A stretch of 64,000 nucleotides of DNA from Macrothele yani. Taxonomy: Eukaryota; Arthropoda; Arachnida; Araneae; Macrothelidae. The stretch spans positions 163,648,709 to 163,712,708 of the forward strand of contig CM076997.1 of NCBI GenBank assembly GCA_039090855.1. The letters are read 5' to 3'. Shown piece after piece: positions 20,996 to 30,214 of the stretch. The notes beneath the pieces were generated by a model. That model searched no databases. It saw only the letters and a program-made list of their open reading frames with translations, and was not told where the DNA came from. Made by a program: the position numbers and the translations under genes. The first letter of the stretch is position 1. Every line of letters begins with the position of its first letter.

Positions 20996-22280
20996 TAAAT
21001 ATAAATGACCCATCTGCGTATCCGCTGGAAACTTGGATCGTTTTCGATCGAAACTCCCACTTGCACCCTAACTTCTGCCTTACTCTGGGGAAATCTCGTA
21101 CATGCGCTGTCGTTAAACATTACTTTGCTGGCGTGCCGTTGACTGGTCGTTGCCGAAGTTTTTGATAATTTATACATCTCAAATGATACAGTGACTCGTA
21201 TGATTTGTATACCTCCACATCCTCTTCTTTTCAGTGTTGTGGTTTCCAAGTTGAACAGTGCGTATATGCACTGCTGGTCGAAATTAAATGTGCCAACCCA
21301 AAATCACGAATAACGCAAAATCCACAACAACAGAGTATAACGACAGTTGCTACGGGCATACACATATGTGAACCTTAACGCTTTCATCATTACTTAATTT
21401 CTTCTACAAGCATTGCAAAGTGCAAAGCAATCCAATTCATTTTAAAGGTTTAGCAAAGGGCCCTCCGGCCCAGAAGTCGTCAGACCACTGGGAATTCTCC
21501 CGGTGTCCTAGTGGCTAAGTTCGCGCCTGACTGTCACGTTCTGTCAATTTGTGCGGCCTTCCTGAAAAGGTTTTGTTTCTGTAGTTGTACCGCTCGCTCT
21601 ACACGGTATTATTTACGGTGGATGTTGGTATGTCTTGTTTAGCTGAAATATTCGGTATGAAAGCTTTTATCAAATGACATCCTAAGACCATCTTGCGCTG
21701 GAACTCGGACAGATCACGTCCAAGCGGCATACTCACTTCCAAGTTACTGGCAACACGACAGAATATTTCGGCTTTATATACGTACCTTCCTAATGCGTAC
21801 TACCACTTACATACTACATCCACAATACATATGCATTATATATATATAGGGTGATTCAGCTAAGCGTGTGCAAACTTCTGGGAGGGGTAAGTTGCACAAA
21901 GACAAATCGGAATCACATAGCAATGCAAGATCAGAAACGCCATCTTCATGTGCTAGTGTACAGAGAGGACGAGAAATGAAAGAACAGCCCGTAAGAGAAC
22001 GAAATGCTTTTTATTACTCCCAAGACATTTGCGAAATGCGTTGAGGTTACAGAAGGTTTCAAAGTTGCAAACATAAAGGTGTTCAAAGTTGCGATACACG
22101 CTTGACATCGTCGGCGCATGGAACAACGTACATTTCGGAAAATAGTTTTGTGTATCTGCGTTACATTAAACATGAGTACCAAATCATTTAAATCGGGAAC
22201 ATCATTTTGATTTACTCTGTATATATAATCATCAACATATGAACAATTATCAACACACTGCTAGATGAAGGTTTGCCAAA
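20996..22280. other. No recognisable gene
   Basis: Contains 'TATATATAGGGTGATTCAGC' near 21840, which could be a transposon end, but no partner end is evident. Open frames at 20995-21249 and 21946-22182 carry no motif. Confidence 0.5.
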
Positions 22281-22284
22281 AGTT

Positions 22285-22965
22285 TCTTCCACAACTGTCT
22301 ATCTTGAGCCTGTATCCTCCATGTTACTTAGGCATGCTTTCGAATTTCATCAATACATCTCCCATGTGGGCTTCTTCTGAGTATCTTTCTGTTATTATTA
22401 TTATTATCTTTCTGTCCCTTGGAATCCAAATATATAATTTCGGCTATACATCAGTGGTTTGTTCTTCTGGCAACATGTCCAGCACATTGCCATTTGAGGG
22501 ATTTTACTCAGATCATAATATCTTCCACTCTTGTCTATTTCCTTATCCACGAGTTTCTCTTCTTATCTTTCCCAGTTGCACCAAGTATGCATCTCTCCAC
22601 GCTTCTTTCAATTGTCTGCAGCCTTTGTATGTCTTTATTAGTTAAGGTCCATGTCGCAGCTCCATGTGTGAGAACTGGAAGAATGCATTGATTGAAACAC
22701 ATTTCTTTTAAGAAATGTGTATTGATCTTGAAAATTCTAGCATATTGATTCTAGCATATTGAAAGAAAAGCATATTGATCTATAAAATTCTACCGTTTCT
22801 TCTAAAAGCTCTCCAGCTAAAATTTATACGCCGATTAATTTGCTTATCAATGTTATCGTCTTGATGTCTGTTGTCAAGGGTACCTCGAGCTTTTCGGGAA
22901 AAGCTCGAGGTATGTTCCCCATCAATCACAAAATCTTTATTTCTTGAAAAAGCATTGTACTTCAA
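22285..22965 (-). pseudogene. RTE-type LINE, C-terminal reverse transcriptase fragment
   Basis: Minus-strand blocks in order: NKDFVIDGEHTSSF, then NRHQDDNIDKQINRRINFSW with RAFRRN directly after (the 'Y-L-G..I.rRI..aW.aF' region), CFNQCILPVLTHGAATWTLT (thumb), RLQTIERSVERCILG, then KWQCAGHVARRTNH. These are strongly RTE-like. Frameshifts separate the blocks. Local hairpins and duplications (22697-22720, 22881-22912, 22963-23013) disrupt the sequence. A related fragment is at 62100-62345. Confidence 0.85.
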
Positions 22966-23015
22966 AATCTTTATTTCTTGAAGATCAAAAATTCTTCAAG
23001 AAATGAAGATTTTTT
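22690..23015. repeat. Cluster of short perfect or near-perfect hairpins within RTE relic
   Basis: 22697-22720 is ACACATTTCTT-tt-AAGAAATGTGT. 22881-22912 is TACCTCGAGCTTTTC with its exact inverse after two G. 22963-23013 is AAAATCTTTATTTCTTGAAG with an inverse copy after 8 bases. Direct copies of the last motif lie at 22930 and 23022. They look like local template-switch duplications. Confidence 0.85.
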
Positions 23016-23128
23016 TGTACATCAAAATCTTCATTTCCTGAAAAGCATTTGTCTTCTGACAGTTCATTTTTAATCACATTTTTTCACTCTTAATGAGTGT
23101 TCAAAAGATAACGTAATATCTTTATTCT

Positions 23129-23519
23129 TACAAATTTTGAAGATGACAATCCGATTTTTGGCGTAAATGTGACAAGGATGGTAAGTCAGATAATATTTGA
23201 AAACTTGAAAATTTTCATCGTCCTGGAGCGGGACTCGAACCCGCGTCTCCCAGAAAACGCCTAGGTATGCTAACCACTACACCACCCAGAACGACCAAGT
23301 TTCAAGTTTCCGATCAATTTGAATTTAACCATCACAGGATACGCTAGTCGAAGCAACCGGCATTCATGTTTAGCGAATCTGGAGGTTAATAATCCTATCC
23401 CGTGTTTGCCCGGAGAAGCAGATAATATTTGAAAAATTTTCAAGTTTTCAAATATTATCTGACTTACCATCCTTGTCACATTTACGCCAAAAATCGGATT
23501 GTCATCTTCAAAATTTGTA
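23129..23519. mobile_element. MITE with perfect 85-bp inverted repeats and TA flanks, enclosing a tRNA-like sequence
   Basis: Left arm 23131-23215 begins CAAATTTTGAAGATGACAAT; the right arm 23433-23517 is its exact inverse over 85 bp. TA lies outside each arm (23129-23130, 23518-23519). The centre (217 bp) holds a tRNA-like unit close to the left arm and unique sequence. No coding capacity. TA flanks suggest mobilisation by a Tc1/mariner-type enzyme. Perfect arm identity means a recent origin, gene conversion, or a recent template-switch event. Confidence 0.85.
23221..23291 (-). tRNA. tRNA-like sequence inside a MITE (probably not functional)
   Basis: Minus strand: acceptor TTCTGGG/TCCAGGA pairs with wobbles; A box TGGTGTAGTGGTTAGCA is excellent; anticodon stem CCTAG/CTGGG pairs; T arm GCGGG-TTCGAGT-CCCGC is perfect, with B box GGTTCGAGTCC. 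The 7-base anticodon loop reads GCGTTTT, so position 33 is C rather than the near-invariant U; the formal anticodon would be GTT. No pol III terminator directly follows the 3' end. It probably serves as a pol III promoter relic rather than a tRNA gene. Confidence 0.6.
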
Positions 23520-24160
23520 TTATATGGCGTAATCCCGTATTTCTTTCATGATCTTTATTCTTGTTACTTTCTGCGTGTTTTAGTCTTCGGTAATGTCGGT
23601 TTCCCTCTTCAGTAGCTCTGTAATTTAACGTGATAACATGATTTAAAATTTTGTTGAATTTTTTAAACTTGAAGCGATAAAAGGCTTACATACCTTGACA
23701 CTGTGTTCGTGAAGACCCAGTCGAACTAAAACACTCTCACAGAGGTAGTTCCAACCGAAGACCCGGTCAAATTTAACCCTTTAACGAACATGACCCAAAC
23801 ATTTTGTATCACTCTAAATACCATAACGCCCAAAGTTGTCTGTTGGTTCACTTCTCTGTTTAGTAGCAATAATGATGACTGACTGTGACTCCCTGATGAA
23901 CCCTCGTAGGTCGTGCAAGATTAAAGAACAGGTAAAAGTAGAAGATGTGACTCATTTCAGACAGGTGTTTCGGGCAGCTATGATCGTTTGTACAGACGGG
24001 CGTTTTGTGCGTTGTGGTCGTTAGAGGGTTAAGCTCTCGAAAGAGGTAGTTCCAATCTGTTATCAGGTGGCTTTCTGTCTTGCTCTGGTTAGGCTTAACC
24101 TCGGATATTCACGAAGTTAAAAAATGTTACACTACTACTGAAGAGCGACCAGCTACTCAG
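23520..24160. other. No recognisable gene
   Basis: Moderate composition; a repeated phrase 'agaggtagttccaa' occurs at about 23740 and 24040, a weak ~300-base direct repeat. No protein family motif. Confidence 0.5.
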
Positions 24161-24164
24161 TAGT

Positions 24165-25300
24165 GCAACACTACTCGTCCCTCTTCACAGCTACTGAAGA
24201 ACCACGGGTAGTGTTGGCGATTTCCATCCAGCGGGCCGATTACCGGTTACACAACAGAGCTGCAGCTGTTCAGGAGACATTTCCGCCAAGCCCAGGAAAT
24301 CCATTCGTCATGTTTCAGTGGAAATTGGGATTCCTCGTGCCGCGGTTTACAAAATTTTACACAAATGTCTTCATCTGCATGCTGATAAGGCACAGATCGT
24401 TCAAACTCTTCAGCATGACGACGGCTTTCCTGGGCTGCATTTTTTTATTAGAGGTTTAACGACCGCCGTGAGCAACTCAATGGGCTATAATCAGTCGCCC
24501 GCCCTAATTTAGGGTCACTGGTTCCCGGGAAGGGAGATAGCCAGTGTCGTAAGACAAACACAACATCCATGCCTCACCGGGATTCGAACCCGGACCCCTT
24601 TCGGACGAATGATCAAAAACCATCGCTTAGACTACTGTGGGCTGCATTTGTAACGGAGATGTTGCAGCGCATAGCTCATGATAGTGATTATCTGCACCGT
24701 GTTTGTTTCGCAGATGAAGCCACATTCCACGTCTCCGTTATAGTAAATAGGCACAATGTGCGAATCTGGGGATCAGAAAATCCTCATCATATCATCGAAC
24801 TACAGAGGGCTAGCCCGAAAGTGAACGTATGGTGGGACTTGATGCATAACAGAATAATCGGACCCTTCTTTTTTACAGAGCCCACGATAATATGAAACGT
24901 GTACCTGGACATGCTGAAACTTTTTGTAGCACCTCAGTTGCATGCGCTCCAACTTCCGGTTATTTTACAACAAGACGGTACTCCACCACATTGGTCGGCA
25001 ATGTTTCATGAGTTCCTGAATGATACATTTCCGGACAGATGGATTGGCCGCGGCGACAGTCCCATGACATGGCGATTTCGATTGCCCGACATAACCCCTC
25101 TAGACTTTTTCCTGTGGGGTTAAGTGAGACACCAAGTTTATTTACTCTAGCAGTGTTCCGGATGTCGGGAGGTTGAAGAGCAGAATAACTGACGTCATTG
25201 GTTCTGTCTCTACTGAGATGTTAAACAAAACATAGTGTGAAATTGAATATATCTTAGATGTCCTACGCGCGACAAAATGCACTCATGTGGAGGTGTCCTA
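24165..25300 (+). pseudogene. mariner-superfamily transposase (family M2), interrupted by a SINE
   Basis: The N-terminal part reads IPRAAVYKILHKCLHLHADK (helix-turn-helix end and linker) to about 24425. After the SINE it resumes AAFVTEMLQRIAHDSDYLHR, then the first catalytic block CFADEATFHVSVIVNRHNVR, SPKVNVWWDLMHNRIIGPFF, the second block ILQQDGTPPHWS (about 24965) and the third LPDITPLDFFLWG (about 25090-25123), so all three Asp positions survive. Stops and frameshifts occur (24893, 25123). The tail (VSTEMLK-like SLLRC region) fades by 25300. The same family is seen at 46740-48582. Confidence 0.88.
24443..24637 (-). mobile_element. tRNA-derived SINE, flanked by 12-bp target duplications
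   Basis: TGGGCTGCATTT occurs at 24431-24442 and again at 24638-24649, an exact target-site duplication inside the transposase gene. On the minus strand: truncated tRNA-like head (GTCTAAGCGATGG, B box GGTTCGAATCCC), conserved body (CATGGATGTTGTGTTTGTCT, then GTGACCCTAAATTAGGG), GAGTTGCTCACGG, GTCGTTAAACCTC and an A-rich tail. The family is also at 34680, 44085 and 44994. Confidence 0.93.
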
Positions 25301-27028
25301 ACATTGGAAAAAATCCTGTATTTGTGGACCATCATTTTCGTGCAATCCCTTTCTTGTAACTCTTATACGTGTTTTTATATAAATTTGTGTAATGCGGGAA
25401 AGACTTTATGGATTCTTTTTATCACCTTAACTTTTATCATCTGAAGCTTATTCAGGATTAAAATTCAGTCAATATCATTGTTTGGTCCAGCGCTTATTAG
25501 CAGTAGTACCGTTGGTCTATTCCTAGCTTTGATTAAACAACATAAAAGGCTATCAAAAGAAATTCGCAATGCAGTCTCATTCTTGTTGGCATTTTGTTTT
25601 AGCCATTTTGAATTGTATCGCTGCAGTAAGCAGAATTTATTAATTTTTATCACAACAATATTTAGAGTTACCGTTCATTCGAAAGCAAAAATAAATGTCA
25701 ATCGTCTTACGGTTAAGAAAAATGTCAAAATGAAAGTGTTTAAAAGAAGCGCATTTTACTTTTTCTGCTAACCGACTTGCGACTGGGCCATAATAATCAT
25801 CGCAAAGAAACAGGAAAAAGAAATTAAATGAATGAATGATACGAAGCCATCATTATTCCCTGGCGTATCTATCACCCCGGAAAAGTCGAAGCGTCTTTCA
25901 TTTCTTGAGTTTCAAGTTTCAGCACGTAAGAATGTCTTCACTTTTATTGATCATCGAGCGCCCAGAGAAGATACAGAAGCCCGCCTGCCACACAGAAGCA
26001 TTTAAATTAAGAGCAAGGAAATGTAAGATCTTGACATGAAAGAGCTGTTATTTACTGAATCCCACCCTCCACTTTTAGTGCGCGCTCATTTCAAATTTAC
26101 TTGAAATATCAGAGGATGTAACATTTAGGCGCGTAAAAACATCACCCACTTGTCCTCCTTCACGGAGGAGGAGGTTATAAAAGCTACCTCTATTCCCTCT
26201 TCTCTGTATCCACAAGCACCATAAAAGTTGGAGAGACAAAATAAAAAGCAAACACATCCGAGCGGCATAGAATCAAAGCTACAGAACGCCGTTCCCCATC
26301 ATCCTCCAGGACATAATGCCTACCATAAAGAGGACACATGCACATGTGAAAAATGCAGTATACGTAACTGTCTCATCCATTTGTTGTCATAGAAACCTGA
26401 AAATACAATGACACCAGTCTGTGAAAATGACTATGCGATTTACCACCCTCCCTCTACTTCCTCCAATGTTCGGTGCATATAGGAATGGGAATATATTGAT
26501 CATACTCGCATTTTTTCCTCCTCCAGAGCTGAGTCGTACTCGCCATTCTGTGACGTCTGTCTTAAAAGCTTCTTCGTATTTTACCCTGAAGCAAATTGTC
26601 AGAGACACAAGATAACATCCGATCGCATGTTTCCTACCTTCCATGAAACGAAACGTAAGATATGTTCATTTTTTATGCGTCCTACCATATTGTTTTCCCA
26701 TTTATTACTTTAAAATCTCGTAACAAAAGTCAGCTAATAGGCTCGGAACGATATAAGTCTGCTTTTAAAAAACATGAATGCCAACTTTTTCCCGTATCGT
26801 TAAATAATCAATCAGATTTTTGGAATTGAAGAACATATCGTTATGGATTAAATTGCAGTCAAGAATATTATCTTTCAGGAAAAGTTACCACCTATTAAAA
26901 TGCGTTTCAATATGCGAACTCTTAGAATAATTTTATAGCTTTGTAGTTTCTAATAATTATCTAAATTTATGAAAAGTAAGGAGGTGAATGAATAATTAAT
27001 GCACGCTATTGACGTGGATTAGGAACAT
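25301..27028. other. No recognisable gene
   Basis: About 1.7 kb, AT-rich. The open frames at 25478-25771 and 26387-26644 have no recognisable motif. No repeat boundary seen. Confidence 0.55.
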
Positions 27029-27292
27029 CAAACGGAAGTCATCACTCTTTCCACGTTTATAAGTGAGTCACGTAAAAATTCTCTTCGGCCGCCACCGGGA
27101 ATCGAACCCAGGGTGTTCCAGTTACGCGTCGGGCATGCTACAACTACACCACAGCGGCCTCGAATTATCCAGACTTACATACGACTAATTGCCACACCAC
27201 ATGGCAGGTCGCCTGTTGGAGCCCCGCACAATGCTAGGGATTCACCAAAGATAGAACTTATAAACGTGGAAAAGAGCGATGGCATCCGTTTG
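27029..27292. mobile_element. Inverted-repeat element enclosing a tRNA-like sequence
   Basis: Left arm 27029-27064 begins CAAACGGAAGTCATCACTCT and ends CCACGTTTATAAGT; right arm 27256-27292 is its inverse with a few mismatches and one indel. The centre holds a tRNA-like unit 22 bases from the left arm. No clear target duplication. The architecture matches the 23129-23519 element, though the arms share no evident sequence. Confidence 0.65.
27087..27159 (-). tRNA. tRNA-like sequence inside an inverted-repeat element
   Basis: Minus strand: acceptor GGCCGCT/GGCGGCC pairs fully (one G-T); A box GTGGTGTAGTTGTAGCA; T arm CTGGG-TTCGATT-CCCGG with B box GGTTCGATTCCC. The anticodon arm does not pair well and its loop lacks U33 in the best fold. 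A pseudo-tRNA or pol III promoter unit is more likely than a working tRNA. Confidence 0.55.
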
Positions 27293-29100
27293 AAAGTAAG
27301 GATTTGTTCGAAAATAAATGTATAATCCCCCAGTCGTTTACCGATGATTTCAAAGATACTAAAGTTGGTTGGAGTAGAATAATCTTCACTGATTATAAAA
27401 CATTGAGCAAAAGTTTGAAGAGATTAAAGGTGAAAACTGGTTTACTCATTTATTTTTCTATAAAATGCACAAGGTGTTTCTTAACAGAAATGTAACACTC
27501 ATTGGTAGAAGAAGATAGTGTACGAAATACAGGATGTCTGTAATTAAGTATATAATTTCAGTATACTATTAAAAAATACGATAGAAAAGCTTAAGATGTT
27601 AGGTATCCGAAGGAAGAAGGAATTATCCTAATCATATTTTGTAAGCAATTATATAGATTAAGAATCTTTTGAAATCAACAGAAATTGGATTTACGCCTTC
27701 GACAGGAAAAATTCTACATTCGGAAAAGTCCCCTACAAAGAATATGGAATTTCGTTCTCAGAGTTCATGCTTCCAAATGCAAAAATAATTTGGTAAATCG
27801 GACTAACGGGTTCAAAGTACAGTACTCAAACTTAGACGGAGGTAATGGCGCTATTATCTCGTACATTGTTCCTAAAGAAGTGTTAAAACTGACGAAAAGA
27901 GTAACACAACCTGAGTATTTAAGATCAGTGTTGCAGCAATTGAAGATGTGATGAAATGAAATAAACAACAAAGGGCAGTCGATAACTGTGGAAATCTTTC
28001 CGTTGAAAACCTGCTATGGGGCTTTAAAGATTTCAAGACTAGGAAGGTTGTTACGGGATGAGACTTGGAGAACGAAGAGCGGAATGAGGAAAAACCTCAT
28101 AGGTGAAAACAAATAGTTTGAAACAATAAAGGTAGTATGTTTGATACGGGGTTCCACTGGTAAGGATAGAATGAGGGAGCAACAGCAAAAATGTTGTAGC
28201 TTCAAGGCAGGGCCAAAGTAGAAAGACTATTAGAATGTAGATTACCAAGTAGAGATAAAGTTTAACAGTTGGGAAAGGTTTGCAACATAACGGTGTCAGG
28301 CAAAGAGAAAAATGAAAAAAAAACCCGATGATATTCTGTGCCTGTGTAAACAAGAGGGAGGAGAAAACGGGTTTTGTACGGCGAGACTATGCGAGATGAA
28401 GCTCACGTTAATATACAGCAAAGAGGACACCTATCTGTGGAACTAATAATATAGCAGAAACGGCTTATCTCCTTCATCTAAGGTTCTACTGATTACATCA
28501 GAATCCCTGAAACGTGTTCCACGTTTCTAAAGAAGCTGAAAAGTTCACTGATGCACTGGAGGGATGAAGAGTCACTTCCAAAATGTAACTCGCAAATATT
28601 GGCTGAGCAGTTGCTTCTTTCGCAAAAAAGTTTCGCACGATTATTCATTATATTCACCGTTGTTAAACACTTTTCCAAATTAACTTGATAAGCGCACACA
28701 GCTGATATCCATTTCCTTTCTAGTCTTTTTTGCACCGTTAGAGTTTGACACTCTAGCATAAAGCACGGTCAAGATAAATGTGTTTCGCAGCACTCGGTGT
28801 AATGACTATCCTAAAAACCATCCACAAGTACGATCAGGTGTATTGTGTGAACGTCAAGACTTTTTTGTTGGCCTGGTAACTACAATTTCATTGTCTCAAT
28901 AAAAGGTATGCTATGAAGTTCTGTAAACTGTGGTTTGCTATTCCTATTCCTCTATTCTTATACACAAATTGGTTTGTAATTGTTTAATTCTGAAAATGTA
29001 TTGCTTTTGTATACAGTAGAATTACTGCTACACTCTTCAGAAGAAATAGGGATCAACTTCGTTTTTCAAAACATTTAATAGAAAGATAAACAAGGAAAAC
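27293..29100. other. No recognisable gene
   Basis: About 1.8 kb. The 88-residue plus frame at 27685-27951 and the overlapping minus frames show no family motif. Could contain old, unrecognisable repeats. Confidence 0.5.
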
Positions 29101-29291
29101 ACAGAGTGCCCCACTCGCTACCGAACCCGGCTTTTCTTCAATAATAATAATACCAATGAAGATAATGCAACGAAATTTGAAGTGGACTTACCTCATTTAG
29201 TGCGAAATGTGATGACATTGCAACATTTGCTGGAAGTGGCCACCATTTGCCCCCAGACAGCATTGAACTCGCCGCTGCCCGCCGACCAGCT

Positions 29292-29332
29292 GGAGTGCTC
29301 CTTAGTGACAGAATTACACTAAGGAGCACTCC
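29292..29332. repeat. Perfect 16-bp hairpin
   Basis: GGAGTGCTCCTTAGTG, 9-base loop, then CACTAAGGAGCACTCC. It sits at the junction between the inverted transposon end and the minisatellite. Confidence 0.9.
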
Positions 29333-29334
29333 CA

Positions 29335-29575
29335 AAATTCTCGCATTTGAAACATTCAAATTTTTAAATAAATTCCTGTATTTGAAACATTCAAACTTTT
29401 TTAATAAATTCCCGTATTTGAAACATTCAATTTTTTTAATTAATTCCTGTATTTGAAACATTCTAAAAAATTTTAATAAATTCCGGTATTTGAAACATTC
29501 TAAAAATTTTAATAAATTCCCGTATTTGAAGCATTCAAGTTTTTTAATAAATTCTCGTATTTGAATGTTGAAGTT
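29335..29575. repeat. ~36-bp minisatellite, about 6-7 units
   Basis: Unit core AAATTC(C/T)(C/T)GTATTTGAA followed by (A/G)CATTCAAA and a T-rich spacer of variable length. It produces repetitive minus-strand open frames (FKYRNLLK-type) that are not genes. Confidence 0.9.
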
Positions 29576-29639
29576 TCTCTCAAAATTTTCGTATTTGGGC
29601 CAGTTAAAATCATAGCGCGATTCATGAAGAAACCCTTTC

Positions 29640-30110
29640 ATTCACAGAAAATTGGTGTTTGGTGTGGGATGACCCGCGCCGCATAATTGGTCCCTTCTTC
29701 TTCGATACAACCATCACAACAGTTGCATATATGGAAATCTTCAACACTTTGTAAATCAATGAACGACGAAGAACTCTCCCCAGCATGATGAAGCGACATC
29801 ACACACAAATATGACCAAAATTCAGTCCTTTTTCGGCGACCGTGTTATTTCAAAGGGTCTATTGCCACCCCGCTCACCCGATCTGAAGCCTTTTGATTAC
29901 TTTTTATGAGGATATCTAAAAAGGAGAGTTTACCAAATAAAACCGCGAGCCACAAATGCTTTGGAAGCAAACAGCACCGAAGAAATTCAGGCAGTGAACG
30001 CGGACGTACTAGCAAAGACTTTCCACAATATAGTGCGACGGGTTCAATGCTGTCTGGAAGCAAATGTTGGACACTTCCAGCACATGTTGCGATGTCATCA
30101 CATTTTGCAC
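29640..30110 (+). pseudogene. mariner-superfamily transposase (family M3), C-terminal half
   Basis: Blocks in order: KIGVWCGMTRRIIGPFFFD (shared frame with small shifts), ending the region after the first Asp; ILQQDGA-type second block destroyed (about 29790-29810); FGDRVISKG, then PRSPDLKPFDYFL (about 29870-29908), the third catalytic block; stop in place of the next codon (DYFL-stop-GYL); GYLKRRVYQIKPRATNALE; EIQAVNADVLAKTFHNIVRR; CCLEANVGHFQHML. N-terminal half absent. Frameshifts and stops make it inactive. Confidence 0.88.
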
Positions 30111-30214
30111 GAAATGAGGTAAGTTCCACTTCAAATTTTGTTGCAATATCTTCATTGGTGTTAACTTTGTTAAAGAAACGCCGAGTTCGGAAGCGAGAGG
30201 GACACCCTGTATAT

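Larger units (their letters stand above)
29104..30214 (+). mobile_element. mariner (family M3) relic with an inverted copy of its 3' end
   Basis: The right end (about 30040-30214) includes the last transposase codons and an end sequence whose inverse begins ACAGGGTGTCCCTCTCGC. Its inverse appears at 29104-29285 (GTGCCCCACTCGCTACCGAACC onward, quoted in part), with shared blocks AATTTGAAGTGGA, TTACCTCATTT and AACATTTGC/CTGGAAGTG. The interior holds a palindrome, a 36-bp minisatellite and the transposase 3' half, so the 5' half of the element is lost. Confidence 0.7.

Noticed and set aside
21495..21570. tRNA-like start 'ccggtgtcctagtggctaag'
   Set aside because: An A-box-like string is present but no B box or folding T arm follows.
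21840..21870. 'GGGTGATTCAGC' as a transposon end
   Set aside because: No inverted partner found within several kb.
23221..23291. Functional tRNA gene
   Set aside because: Cloverleaf is good but U33 is replaced by C and the unit sits inside a MITE; treated as tRNA-like.
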